A stretch of DNA of 64,000 nucleotides from Mammaliicoccus sciuri (GTDB lineage: Bacteria > Bacillota > Bacilli > Staphylococcales > Staphylococcaceae). Under the pieces are notes generated by a model that saw only the letters and a program-made list of their open reading frames with translations, made no database searches and was not told where the DNA came from. Made by a program: the position numbers and the translations under genes. How positions within the stretch are numbered: position 1 is the stretch's first letter; the number at the start of each line of letters is the position of its first letter. The stretch covers positions 930,001-994,000 of the forward strand of contig NZ_CP094824.1 of NCBI RefSeq assembly GCF_025561425.1, written 5' to 3'. Shown piece by piece: positions 20,056 to 28,633 of this stretch.

Positions 20056-20340
20056 ATGGAACGAATAACATTAACCAAGCAAGAATTAGAATCATTAGAA
20101 ATTATCCAAGAAGATCATATGAATCAGTTTTATTGTTTAGTAAACGATATATTTAACGATGTTATATCAAACAGTAAAACAATCAAAGAAGCTAAAGAAA
20201 AGTTGAAAGAGCTCAGAATACATTCAGGTACCAATGGTGAGACAATGCCACTTATCACTATTTATAAAAAAGTAGAAGAGATACTTGATAAAAAAATTGA
20301 TGCCACCCCAATTCAAGAGTGGCATAGAGGAGAGATATAA
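20056..20340 (+). CDS. Hypothetical phage protein (94 aa)
   Basis: A helical early protein beginning MERITLTKQELESLEIIQED. ATG 20056 has AAAGGAG eight bases upstream. No domain recognised. The next ORF begins immediately after its stop. Confidence 0.65.
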   Translation: MERITLTKQELESLEIIQEDHMNQFYCLVNDIFNDVISNSKTIKEAKEKLKELRIHSGTNGETMPLITIYKKVEEILDKKIDATPIQEWHRGEI

Positions 20341-20481
20341 ATGTTCAAGTTTTTAAATGAGATAAAAATTTCTTTAGAAAACCACCCTTGGGGTTGGAAA
20401 GATCACTTACCTTATTTATTGATGTTATCTCTGTCACTAATTGCCCTGTTTCTTGGAATTCTGTCAATGATTCTATCGTAA
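20341..20481 (+). CDS. Small membrane protein, antisense to the next gene (46 aa)
   Basis: ORF directly after the previous stop with AGGAGAG upstream. It begins MFKFLNEIKISLENHPWGWK and has a strong hydrophobic helix (about residues 25-46). From 20345 on it is entirely antisense to the 3' end of the minus-strand membrane protein gene. The good RBS and hydrophobic profile favour a real gene; a chance reading remains possible. Confidence 0.5.
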   Translation: MFKFLNEIKISLENHPWGWKDHLPYLLMLSLSLIALFLGILSMILS

Positions 20482-20884
20482 TAGGTTTTGTATAAATACC
20501 TTTATTAGTAGTAACTTTAATAGTCACATCCCAATTCCATATTACGGGATATTCATCAAGATAAAAAGTACACATAACACTTTCATAAGGTCCCAAAGTG
20601 AAAGGGATAGAATAATTTTTGTTTTCATAAGGAATCACGTCAAAAGTCTTTTGCTCACCAACTTTGTTTTTAATGTCGAATTTAACATCAATTATAGAAA
20701 TTGGAAACTTTGTAAAATTGACAAATGTTAAATCGTTATAACTTGATTTATTTACCCCTAGGTAATGAAAACTTCTGGTTGGTATGACTTCTATGTTAAG
20801 GGCGTCTTTCATATAATCCAAATAATATTTAAGAGCAGTTAGTAAGAGACTGAAAACAGCTATACAAATCGCAATGATATCCAA
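20345..20884 (-). CDS. Membrane-anchored protein on the opposite strand (179 aa)
   Basis: One N-terminal membrane helix (DIIAICIAVFSLLLTALKYY) followed by a beta-rich, Ig-like extramembrane region. I use TTG 20884 because AAGGTGG is properly spaced. The start context GTGATAAATTTGGATAT is shared with the gene at 19403. An extended -10 (TGGTATAAT) lies 32 bp upstream. A single membrane protein with its own promoter fits a superinfection-exclusion role, which is inference only. Confidence 0.65.
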   Translation of the reverse strand: MDIIAICIAVFSLLLTALKYYLDYMKDALNIEVIPTRSFHYLGVNKSSYNDLTFVNFTKFPISIIDVKFDIKNKVGEQKTFDVIPYENKNYSIPFTLGPYESVMCTFYLDEYPVIWNWDVTIKVTTNKGIYTKPITIESLTEFQETGQLVTEITSINKVSDLSNPKGGFLKKFLSHLKT

Positions 20885-20909
20885 ATTTATCACCACCTTG
20901 TTAATTGAT

Positions 20910-20924
20910 AACTAAATTATACCA
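20910..20924 (-). promoter_or_regulatory. Promoter of the minus-strand membrane protein gene
   Basis: Exact copy of the 15-mer at 20025-20039, giving TGG-TATAAT on the minus strand. Confidence 0.6.
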
Positions 20925-20942
20925 AAAGAAAAATAAAAAAGG

Positions 20943-21155
20943 ATGTGGTCTTTCGTGCCGAAAGGAGACTGGCTAGTTGATGCTGAAGAAATTAAAGAGC
21001 GAATGTGCATTGGAGAGAAATTCTTTAGAAATCACATCGTAAAAGATAGTCGGATGAAAGCTATTGAGATTAAAAAAACAAACAGAAAATCCTGGTGGCC
21101 ATCCGACAAAGCAAAAGATATATGTATACAAATAATGTACGAGTATGATGCTTAA
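20943..21155 (+). CDS. Small phage protein, DUF771-like
   Basis: 70 residues with a tryptophan-rich end (KTNRKSWWPSDKAKDICIQI) and an HTH-like N-terminal half (DAEEIKERMCIGEKFFRNHI). The layout resembles DUF771 phage proteins, a tentative match. The RBS for ATG 20943 is poor; a later start is possible. Confidence 0.55.
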   Translation: MWSFVPKGDWLVDAEEIKERMCIGEKFFRNHIVKDSRMKAIEIKKTNRKSWWPSDKAKDICIQIMYEYDA

Positions 21156-21160
21156 ACAAA

Positions 21161-21176
21161 TTGGAGACTTGGGGAG
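21161..21176 (+). repeat. 16-bp repeat in the early region (copy 2)
   Basis: TTGGAGACTTGGGGAG, identical to 14801-14816, placed six bases after the previous stop and 25 bases before the next gene. Confidence 0.6.
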
Positions 21177-21200
21177 CATACTCAAAAGGAGGAAAAATGT

Positions 21201-21380
21201 ATGAACATAGCTTGGAACTTTATCAAATACCCAGCACTTACACTAGCAATTGTAGTTGAGTTCTTTATTATATCGTCATTTAGTACAACACCTATTGAGC
21301 ATTCGTTTCTATTTTGGATAGTGACAGTAGCAGGATTTGAAATGGCTGATCAAATATTTTTAAAAAAGGAGGAAATGTAA
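21201..21380 (+). CDS. Small two-helix membrane protein (59 aa)
   Basis: Begins MNIAWNFIKYPALTLAIVVE. Two hydrophobic helices (about 8-27 and 38-52) separated by a short loop, then a charged end. AAAGGAGG lies upstream. It resembles small DUF1270-type membrane proteins of staphylococcal phages in size and position, but I cannot confirm the family. Confidence 0.6.
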   Translation: MNIAWNFIKYPALTLAIVVEFFIISSFSTTPIEHSFLFWIVTVAGFEMADQIFLKKEEM

Positions 21381-21686
21381 ATGTCATATTTTAAAACAGG
21401 TTCACAAGTAACGAAAACAGAATATCATTACGGATTTAAATTTTTACATCGCTATGAAGTTATAGGGGATGCCCTAATTTTAGTGAAGGTATTTAGTACT
21501 AATCATGATTTGATATTTGCTGCAGAAGTACATGTTGAAGATACAGCTGAAGGTCTTTTTGAAGAAATTAATGAGACAATTTTAAGTTGGATTGACGACA
21601 ACACAAGCGAAGTAGACGCACTAATGGTCGAAATACTAAAGGGCAGTAACAAACCTTATGATTTTAAAATTAAGGCACGATATTAA
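21381..21686 (+). CDS. DUF1108-like phage protein (101 aa)
   Basis: The C-terminal ILSWIDDNTSEVDALMVEIL fits the conserved DUF1108 tail (EWIEENTDEQDRLINL-like). Function unknown; typical early gene of staphylococcal siphoviruses. Starts directly after the preceding stop with AAAGGAGG upstream. Confidence 0.65.
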   Translation: MSYFKTGSQVTKTEYHYGFKFLHRYEVIGDALILVKVFSTNHDLIFAAEVHVEDTAEGLFEEINETILSWIDDNTSEVDALMVEILKGSNKPYDFKIKARY

Positions 21687-21690
21687 AAAA

Positions 21691-21718
21691 GCCTAATCCA
21701 ACGGCAATTGGAAAAGGC
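21691..21718 (+). other. Intercistronic hairpin
   Basis: GCCTAATCCA and TGGAAAAGGC can pair with two internal mismatches around an eight-base loop. No U-run follows, so it is more likely a processing or stability element than a terminator. Confidence 0.5.
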
Positions 21719-21772
21719 ACAATTTCAAATAAAAATACACGTACAGAATATCACGAAGGAGGATATTTAGCA

Positions 21773-23725
21773 ATGCAATTAAAATTAAACAAATTAGTAA
21801 TGGAGAATTTTGCAGGCTTTAAAAATCAAATTTTTGAATTTAATGGCCAAGATGCAGATATTTTTGGCCAAAACGGTACAGGTAAAACAACAACAGCTAC
21901 TGCGTTACAATGGTTGCTATTTGATAAAGGATTAGACGGGACAACTAAATCTTTTAATCCTGTACCTGAAGATGAAAATGGAGAAGAACTATATGAACTA
22001 ATCCCTATAGTTATTGCTGAATTTGAGATTGATGGTGGATTACTAACACTTAAGAAAGAGTCACACCCAAAATATTCTACAAATCAAAAAACAAATCGTA
22101 AAGAATATACCAGAAGTAGAACAAAGTACCAATATGTGAATGATGAAAAGGTAAAAGTTACAGATTGCAAAAATAGAGTGGCTGAGGTTGTAGATGAAGA
22201 AGTTTTTAAACTTATAACAAATCCTACAGCTTTTAATAATCTGGATTGGAAAAAGCGTAGGGAACTATTATTCCAAATTGCAGATGACATTACAGATGAC
22301 GATGTCATTGCCAGCGATTCAGAACTTGAGGGATTGAAAGAATTACTTACTGATCATGATATTGAAACAAAGAAGAAGATAGTCGGAGATAAGATTAAAC
22401 AAATAAATCAACAAATTAAAGATATACTAACACGTATCAATGAAGCATCACATTCATTGGTTGAAGTAGAAGAATTGAACGCATCTGAGTACAAGCAGCT
22501 AGAAGATAACATTCAAACACTCGTTAATAAGAGATACGAGTTGCAGAACGGAAGTGCAGAAATTGAGTTACGTAATCAAGTAAAAGATAAACAATCAGAA
22601 TTAGAACGAATCAAAAGAGACCACTCATCTACTACTGAATCAAGAATTCATTCACTTATGAATGAGTTTAACGCAGAAGAAAGTACTATTTTGAATTACA
22701 AATCAAAAATGAAGAATAACCAAACTCAGATTCAATATGAAGAAGGTAGAAGAAAAGAACTTTTAGCAGAGCATAAAAGATTAAAGTCTGATTTAGAAAA
22801 GGCTAAAAATCACAAGTTTGAATATGTAGATGAAAAAGTTTGCTCGTGTTGTGGCCAAGATTTACCGAATGAAAAAGTTGAAGAGACAAGAGAAAATGCA
22901 CTCAAAAAATTCAACAAAGAAAAGTCACTTCAACTTGAGGTTATTACAGGATCTATGGAAAGAGTGTTGGAAGACGGTAAAAAGATTAAACCAATCATTG
23001 ATGCACTAAACGAAGAAAATAATAAACATCAAAAATTAATAGATTTAGCTACAGAGAAGTCTAAAAGAATTAAAAGTAAGATTGATAACCTGAAATCACA
23101 AATAACAGATGTAACGCAATCAAGCGAATACCAAGAAGTTCAAAGAGATATTGACAAACTCAATAAGAAACGTATGAACATTCAAGAAGAAGTAGATGAT
23201 CGCCTTGATGAATTAGATTCACAGTTAAATGAATTGAATGCTGCAAAAGAACATTTAGATAAATTGAAGTCTATTGCTGCATCTAATAAGAACATCGAAA
23301 AACGTATTCAAGAATTAAGGAATAAAGAAGATGAGTTATTAGACGAGAAAGAAATTTATTCTGGCCAACTTTATAAACTGAACAAATTTACGATTACAAA
23401 AATCAATAAGTTAACAGATAACATCAATCAAAAGTTTAAATACGTGAAATTCAAATTATTTTATACGCAAGTAGATGGAGAAGTTAAAGAAACATGTGAA
23501 ACAACTGTAAATGGTATTGAGTATCACAGGGGATTAAATAGTGCTAAAAAGCTTAATGCAGGATTAGATATCATTAATACATTGTGTGATCACTACAAAA
23601 TTAATGCACCAATCTTTATTGATAATGCTGAATCAGTAATTGATATATTACCAACAAAATCACAACAGATTAGATTAGTTGTTAGTAAAGAAGACGATAC
23701 ATTGAGAATGGAGAAAAGCGTATGA
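21773..23725 (+). CDS. SbcC/RecN-like AAA ATPase of phage recombination
   Basis: A 650-residue SMC-type ATPase. Walker A FGQNGTGKTT lies near residues 32-41. A long coiled coil is interrupted by a CxxC zinc-hook-like CSCCGQDL, followed by a second coiled coil and a C-terminal Walker B-like PIFIDNAESVIDIL. It precedes RecT and SSB, so it probably works with them in DNA end processing and strand annealing. RBS GAAGGAGG. Confidence 0.85.
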   Translation: MQLKLNKLVMENFAGFKNQIFEFNGQDADIFGQNGTGKTTTATALQWLLFDKGLDGTTKSFNPVPEDENGEELYELIPIVIAEFEIDGGLLTLKKESHPKYSTNQKTNRKEYTRSRTKYQYVNDEKVKVTDCKNRVAEVVDEEVFKLITNPTAFNNLDWKKRRELLFQIADDITDDDVIASDSELEGLKELLTDHDIETKKKIVGDKIKQINQQIKDILTRINEASHSLVEVEELNASEYKQLEDNIQTLVNKRYELQNGSAEIELRNQVKDKQSELERIKRDHSSTTESRIHSLMNEFNAEESTILNYKSKMKNNQTQIQYEEGRRKELLAEHKRLKSDLEKAKNHKFEYVDEKVCSCCGQDLPNEKVEETRENALKKFNKEKSLQLEVITGSMERVLEDGKKIKPIIDALNEENNKHQKLIDLATEKSKRIKSKIDNLKSQITDVTQSSEYQEVQRDIDKLNKKRMNIQEEVDDRLDELDSQLNELNAAKEHLDKLKSIAASNKNIEKRIQELRNKEDELLDEKEIYSGQLYKLNKFTITKINKLTDNINQKFKYVKFKLFYTQVDGEVKETCETTVNGIEYHRGLNSAKKLNAGLDIINTLCDHYKINAPIFIDNAESVIDILPTKSQQIRLVVSKEDDTLRMEKSV

Positions 23726-24057
23726 AATACGAATTAGGTGATTATGTACAAATTAACAAGAGATGGAAGAAGACAAAAGAATATCTGAACGAGGAATCTT
23801 TAAAGATTGAAGATGCTAAGACTGTTGTTATTAGAAAGAAAATAGATTGTAAGGAAACTGGATTTATTGCTGGTTTTAGGTACGGCTGTACACAAGCAAA
23901 AGAAGTAATGAAAATTCTTGATGATGGTGCAGAGTTCATTCAAGTTTATAACCCTCAAGTTATTGATGTATACCTGGTAGCAACAAGAATGAATTGCCTG
24001 TATGAAGTAAGTAAAGAAGATATGCAATTAATTAAAGACGTGGAGGAATTAAGATGA
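23722..24057 (+). CDS. Hypothetical phage protein (111 aa)
   Basis: Starts in the stop of the ATPase gene (ATGA overlap), so it is translationally coupled. The N-terminus MKYELGDYVQINKRWKKT is beta-rich; GFIAGFRYGCTQAKEVM and a conserved-looking VYLVATRMNCLYEV follow. Found in phage early operons; function unknown. Confidence 0.7.
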   Translation: MKYELGDYVQINKRWKKTKEYLNEESLKIEDAKTVVIRKKIDCKETGFIAGFRYGCTQAKEVMKILDDGAEFIQVYNPQVIDVYLVATRMNCLYEVSKEDMQLIKDVEELR

Positions 24058-24215
24058 AACTTAAAGTATTAAAATTAACACTCCTAATCATCATCTTGGC
24101 GGAGGAGATTAAAAGTGTTAATAAACTCATAATAAAGCTTTTAGAAATTAATAACAAGATTGCAAAATTAGAAACTGATGTTAACGAAATTCAACGAAAT
24201 TACCAATCACATTAA
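24054..24215 (+). CDS. Small helical or membrane protein (53 aa)
   Basis: Begins MKLKVLKLTLLIIILAEEIK. A short hydrophobic stretch is followed by an amphipathic helix. It overlaps the preceding stop by ATGA, with GGAGG upstream. Its end is antisense to the following minus-strand gene by 35 bp. Confidence 0.5.
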   Translation: MKLKVLKLTLLIIILAEEIKSVNKLIIKLLEINNKIAKLETDVNEIQRNYQSH

Positions 24216-24399
24216 CTTTGTAACCTTTTTCTTCAGCTTCTGATTTTATTTCATCAATTGACATAAAATATTCATCTGAGTTAATTGCTGCTACAGGTTC
24301 TTCTGTTTTGTAGCTTTTTTCAAACACAGCTTGAAGCTTACTATTTAAATCTTCCCATCCTAGTAAGGACTTCTTATTATTAGGTTTTGGGTCTAACAT
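24181..24399 (-). CDS. Hypothetical protein on the opposite strand (72 aa)
   Basis: An acidic small protein (MLDPKPNNKKSLLGWEDLNS; ends VNVIGNFVEFR). GTGGTG precedes the ATG and a perfect TATAAT lies about 35 bp upstream on the minus strand. Another single gene against the early operon. Function unknown. Confidence 0.6.
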   Translation of the reverse strand: MLDPKPNNKKSLLGWEDLNSKLQAVFEKSYKTEEPVAAINSDEYFMSIDEIKSEAEEKGYKVNVIGNFVEFR

Positions 24400-24462
24400 G
24401 TTTTTTCACCACGCTTTCATAATAAATTAATTTAATTATACACAATAAAGGAGATTATATAT

Positions 24463-25371
24463 ATGACAAATAAAAACGAAGTATTAGTAAAAAATCAAAA
24501 AATGGGAGACAACGTCCTCGCTAGAGTTAAGAGTTTAGAAACACAGGGAGATTTAAAGTTTCCAGAAAACTATTCACCTGAAAACGCAATGAAATCCGCA
24601 ATGTTAACACTTCAGGATTTAAAAGGTTCTAAGAAAGACGGTTATAAGCCAGCGCTTGAGTTCGCTAATCCAAACAGTATTGCTAACGCTTTAATGGATA
24701 TGGTCGTACAAGGACTAAATCCAGCTAAGAATCAAGGTTATTTCATTATGTACGGAGATAACGTTCAGTTCCAAAGATCATATCTAGGTACAATGGCAGT
24801 TACAAGACGAGTTACTGGTGCTAAAGAAATAAATGCTGAAGTTATCTTTGAAGGTGATGAAGTTAAATATAAAACAAAGAACGGTAAAATTGTCGATTTA
24901 GAACATTCTCAATCATTTGGAAACAGAGATAGTAAAAAAATCATTGGTGCTTATGCAACTGTTGTATTTGAGGATGAAAGTAAAAACTATACAGAGATTA
25001 TGAGCTTCGAAGAAATTGAAGAGGCGTGGAAACAATCTCAAATGGTATATGATGGCAAGTTTAAGGAAGATGGAACGCATAGAAGATTCCCTCAAGAAAT
25101 GGCCAAAAAGACCGTCATTAATAGAGCATGTAAGAAACTATTAAATAGTTCTGATGATAGTAGTTTATTATCTAGTGAAGTTAAAAATAGAGACAATAGA
25201 CAACGTAAAGAAATTTTAGATGCTGAAGAAGAAGCAAATGCGAATAAAGAGCTATTAGAATTCGAAGAAGTACCACATAAAGAGGCAACCGATGTTACAG
25301 ATTTTGAAGAAGTAGAAGAGACTAAAGAAGAACCTGCACAACATCCAACAGAGGATGAAGAACCATTTTAA
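24463..25371 (+). CDS. recT: RecT-family single-strand annealing protein
   Basis: 302 residues with RecT hallmarks: SAMLTLQDLKG, GLNPAKNQGYFIMYG, the QRSYLGTMAVTRRV core and ETYTEIMS-like SKNYTEIMSFEEIEEAW. The acidic C-terminus is typical. It anneals complementary single strands in phage recombination. The stop codon overlaps the next gene. Confidence 0.93.
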   Translation: MTNKNEVLVKNQKMGDNVLARVKSLETQGDLKFPENYSPENAMKSAMLTLQDLKGSKKDGYKPALEFANPNSIANALMDMVVQGLNPAKNQGYFIMYGDNVQFQRSYLGTMAVTRRVTGAKEINAEVIFEGDEVKYKTKNGKIVDLEHSQSFGNRDSKKIIGAYATVVFEDESKNYTEIMSFEEIEEAWKQSQMVYDGKFKEDGTHRRFPQEMAKKTVINRACKKLLNSSDDSSLLSSEVKNRDNRQRKEILDAEEEANANKELLEFEEVPHKEATDVTDFEEVEETKEEPAQHPTEDEEPF

Positions 25372-26069
25372 TTGATATTATAGCAACTGGTTCAAGTGGT
25401 AACTGCTATCGTATTTCAGATGGCAGAACCACACTTTTATTAGAAGCAGGAGTGAAGTTTGAAAAGGTACAAAAAGCCCTTCAATACAGAACAAGAGATA
25501 TAGCAGGTTGTCTCATCACTCATGAACATGGTGATCATGCTAAATATACAGACCAGTATTTAAAGAACGGAATTAATTGTTACATGACCAGGGGAACAAT
25601 GAAAGCAAAAAATATTCAAAGTCACAGACTGCATGCAGTAAAAGCTAAACAGGAAACTAGAATCGGTACATGGTCAATTTTACCTTTTGAAATAGAACAT
25701 GATGCAGCTGAACCAGTTGGCTTTTTACTAAAAAGTACACAAGGTTATAAAGTCTTGTACTTAACAGATACAAAGTATTGTAAGTATAGTTTTAAAGGTT
25801 TAACGCACTTGATGTTAGAAGTGAATTATATCTACGAAAAAATGCAAGAGAATGTGCAAAAAGGCTCTATTCATCAAGGGTTGGCTAACAGGATAATGGA
25901 TTCACATTTTAGCTTAGAATATGCATTAAAACTACTGAGGGTGAATGATTTAACACAGTTGCAACAGATTCATCTAATACACCTTAGTAATACCAATTCT
26001 GATGCTCAATTAATCAAACAGCAGGTACAAGAAGCAAGTGGTGTACCTGTCTATATCGGAGGTTTATAA
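25371..26069 (+). CDS. Metallo-beta-lactamase-fold hydrolase with non-canonical start
   Basis: The MBL fold is shown by the conserved first strand TGSSGNCY, the metal site THEHGDHAKY and later LTDTKYCKY and LEVNY segments. The first ATG/GTG/TTG in frame is at 25452, after the conserved TGSSGNCY strand, so it would delete part of the fold. The frame is open only back to 25359, and the available starts are ATT at 25365 or 25371, with AGAGG upstream. I infer an AUU start at 25371 overlapping the recT stop. Confidence 0.75.
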   Translation: MDIIATGSSGNCYRISDGRTTLLLEAGVKFEKVQKALQYRTRDIAGCLITHEHGDHAKYTDQYLKNGINCYMTRGTMKAKNIQSHRLHAVKAKQETRIGTWSILPFEIEHDAAEPVGFLLKSTQGYKVLYLTDTKYCKYSFKGLTHLMLEVNYIYEKMQENVQKGSIHQGLANRIMDSHFSLEYALKLLRVNDLTQLQQIHLIHLSNTNSDAQLIKQQVQEASGVPVYIGGL

Positions 26070-26552
26070 ATGGATAATAATGATTGTAAGTTTATTGGCC
26101 GAATAACAAAAGACTTAGAGCTAAGAGAATCAACAAATGGCACAAAGTACTTACTATTTGATATTGCGGTTCAAAGAAGATTTAAAAATAATGAAGATGA
26201 ATATGAGAGTGATTTTATTAATTGTATTGCCTTTAATAAAACTGCTGAATTTATAAACAACTATGCAAAGAAAGGCTATTTAATAGGTGTTGAAGGCGAG
26301 ATACAAAATAATAATCGTGAACGTCAAGATGGCACGATTAATTATGGTACGCAATTGAAAGTGAGTAAAGTTAATTCACAAGTTCTATTTTTGAATAAAG
26401 AAAAATCTACTAATAGTACTAATCAATCAGGTAATGCTCAAAGTGGCCAAAGAAATAAAACGAATCAAGGTTCGTATCAATCAAATGGCAGTAATCCATT
26501 TTCAAATGCCAATGGACCGATAGATATCAACGACGATGATTTGCCATTTTAA
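26070..26552 (+). CDS. ssb: Single-stranded DNA-binding protein
   Basis: A 160-residue SSB: OB fold (about 1-108) with KFIGRITKDLELRESTNGTK and FINCIAFNKTAEFI, then a low-complexity Asn/Ser/Gln linker, then the acidic tip DINDDDLPF that recruits partner proteins. It starts with the stop of the MBL gene. Confidence 0.95.
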   Translation: MDNNDCKFIGRITKDLELRESTNGTKYLLFDIAVQRRFKNNEDEYESDFINCIAFNKTAEFINNYAKKGYLIGVEGEIQNNNRERQDGTINYGTQLKVSKVNSQVLFLNKEKSTNSTNQSGNAQSGQRNKTNQGSYQSNGSNPFSNANGPIDINDDDLPF

Positions 26553-26584
26553 TTTAACCAGTTTTGAAAGTGAGGTGTGGAGTT

Positions 26585-27523
26585 ATGACTGGTTGGATTA
26601 AAGTACACCGTCAAGTTATGGATCATTGGATTTGGGAAGATGCGGAAAGGTTTAAGTGGTGGATGGAAATAATACTATTAACTAACCACACTGATAAAAA
26701 AACTGTAATTGGTGGAGAACTCATCACTATTAGAAGAGGTACATTTCATACTTCAGAATTAAAACTTTCAGAACGTTGGGGAGTTTCCAGAAACAGAGTA
26801 AGAAGGTTTTTACAGTTGTTAGAAGATGACGACATGATAAGTACAAAAAAGACAACAAACGGAACAACTATAAAAGTCCATAACTACGGGGTTTATCAAG
26901 GGAAAAATGAAGAAGAAAAACAGCCAATGAAACAACCAACGAAACAACGAGCGGAACACCCAACGGAACAACAGACGGAACAACAAGAGGACAGCGGACG
27001 ATACAAGACTAAGAATGTAAAGAAGGATAAGAATGTAAAGAATGAAAAGAATGAGAAGAAGAAGGTGTCCACCGTCTACGACTTTTATCAAGAATCAGGA
27101 TTCGGAATTATTAATCAATACACTGCACAAGATATCACTTATTACTTAGAAAGCTTTGAGAATGATTCAGATGAAATAGTAACTGCAGCATTAAAGTTAG
27201 CACTCGATAGAAATAAAGTGAACTGGGGATATGCTAAAGCTATTTTAAAGGATTGGTTAAAGTCTAATCTTAAATCAATGGATGAGGTACGCGCATATGA
27301 AAAGCAAAAGATGACCAATTATAAAAATAAGAGCAATGAGCCTTATATATTAAAGTCAATTGAAAAAACGCCGCAATGGGTTTCAGATAACAGCTATAAA
27401 AACAAGAGAAGTAGTGAAGAGGAAAGAATGTCAACGGAAGAACGTAAAGCTTTTGAAGAAACAAAAAAACAAATGGAAAAAGAAATAATTGAATGGAGTG
27501 AAGAATTTGGGCGTACTACTTAA
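26585..27523 (+). CDS. DnaD-domain replication initiation protein
   Basis: 312 residues. The N-terminal winged helix (WIKVHRQVMDHWIWEDAERF, LSERWGVSRNRVRRFLQLL) is of the phage replisome-organiser type. A Gln/Thr-rich linker (about 110-145) follows, then a DnaD_2 domain (ITYYLESFENDSDEIVTAAL, NWGYAKAILKDWLKSN). I start at ATG 26585 with a GGAG just upstream; the longer GTG reading is not supported. Probably loads helicase at the phage origin. Confidence 0.88.
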   Translation: MTGWIKVHRQVMDHWIWEDAERFKWWMEIILLTNHTDKKTVIGGELITIRRGTFHTSELKLSERWGVSRNRVRRFLQLLEDDDMISTKKTTNGTTIKVHNYGVYQGKNEEEKQPMKQPTKQRAEHPTEQQTEQQEDSGRYKTKNVKKDKNVKNEKNEKKKVSTVYDFYQESGFGIINQYTAQDITYYLESFENDSDEIVTAALKLALDRNKVNWGYAKAILKDWLKSNLKSMDEVRAYEKQKMTNYKNKSNEPYILKSIEKTPQWVSDNSYKNKRSSEEERMSTEERKAFEETKKQMEKEIIEWSEEFGRTT

Positions 27524-28214
27524 AGGTAAAACGATAGGTGAAGTATTTGAATTATTAGAGGAACTAAAATCTGTTAAAGCTGTAGCTGAAAGAATTGGAG
27601 TAACTACTGGTGCAGTTTATAGTTTTAGATCAGAAAATCACAAGGCATTTAAAAAATTAAAAGCAGAGTCGGAACTTAAAGAAAATGAAAACAAATTAAC
27701 TAATCCAGAATTAACTTCAAGAATTATAAAACCAGATAAAAATGTTATTAATCAACAAAATGATGAGTCAACAACAAAGGTTGCTATTGCTAGAAAAATG
27801 GTTTTAGAGAAAGAAAATAAGTCACTTAATAAAAAAATAAATCAGCTAACATCTGAAAAGAATCAATTACATGGTCGTATTAATCTACTTGAAGACGAAA
27901 TAAAAGTGATTAATGATGAAAAGACGGAACTGAGAAATGAGTATGAAAAGCTGTCACGTGATTATCAGAAGATTAACGAAGATAAAGAGACATACAAGCA
28001 GCAGCTAGATGAATTAGTTAAGGAATCTAATAATATTTTAGAAGAAGCTAAGAAATACCGTAAGGCAAACAAAGAATATCAAAACAAATTAGCACTGCTT
28101 AGCGAAAGACATACAGAACAAACAGAAGTTGATATTGAACGAATACAACATGAACTAGCATTTTATAAAGATCATGCGTTGTTATATTACCAGAAAGTAA
28201 ATGAAGTATCATGA
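27507..28214 (+). CDS. HTH/coiled-coil phage protein (235 aa)
   Basis: An N-terminal helix-turn-helix-like region (VKAVAERIGVTTGAVYSFRS) is followed by a long charged coiled coil (about 90-215). It starts (TTG 27507, GGAGTG upstream) inside the end of the initiator gene. I do not recognise the family; position suggests a replication accessory role. Confidence 0.65.
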   Translation: MGVLLKGKTIGEVFELLEELKSVKAVAERIGVTTGAVYSFRSENHKAFKKLKAESELKENENKLTNPELTSRIIKPDKNVINQQNDESTTKVAIARKMVLEKENKSLNKKINQLTSEKNQLHGRINLLEDEIKVINDEKTELRNEYEKLSRDYQKINEDKETYKQQLDELVKESNNILEEAKKYRKANKEYQNKLALLSERHTEQTEVDIERIQHELAFYKDHALLYYQKVNEVS

Positions 28215-28633
28215 CGGTTCATTCATTTACGATACTGTTCAAAAAAGATACAAAACACTTAGATAAACCAATGGCATCTCCTAGGCCAAGATTTAGGAAC
28301 GTTGGAAAGTTTATTCAAACATACATGCCAACTAATTACGTAAAACACAAACAATTTATAAAAGAGCAAATGCCAGAACTAAATATCGATGATGCAATAA
28401 AATTGACTTTATTGTTTGAATTCCCAATGAACAAATCATGGTCTAAATCATTAATTAAAAGAATGATACATGCATTCAAAAAGAATAAGCCAGACATAGA
28501 TAATTTAATTAAGACATTTATGGATGCTGCAAACCAAAAGATATGGACAGATGATGCCCTAGTGGTTGAAATTCATTGTGCTAAAAGATATGCAGAAGTA
28601 CCAAAAATAAAAGTGAAAGTGGAGGAATTATAA
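28211..28633 (+). CDS. rusA: RusA-like Holliday junction resolvase
   Basis: 140 residues with the RusA signature KPDIDNLIKTFMDAAN followed by WTDDALVVEIHCAK; the Asp residues form the metal site. It resolves branched phage DNA before packaging. Overlaps its neighbours by ATGA and TAATG. Confidence 0.9.
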   Translation: MTVHSFTILFKKDTKHLDKPMASPRPRFRNVGKFIQTYMPTNYVKHKQFIKEQMPELNIDDAIKLTLLFEFPMNKSWSKSLIKRMIHAFKKNKPDIDNLIKTFMDAANQKIWTDDALVVEIHCAKRYAEVPKIKVKVEEL

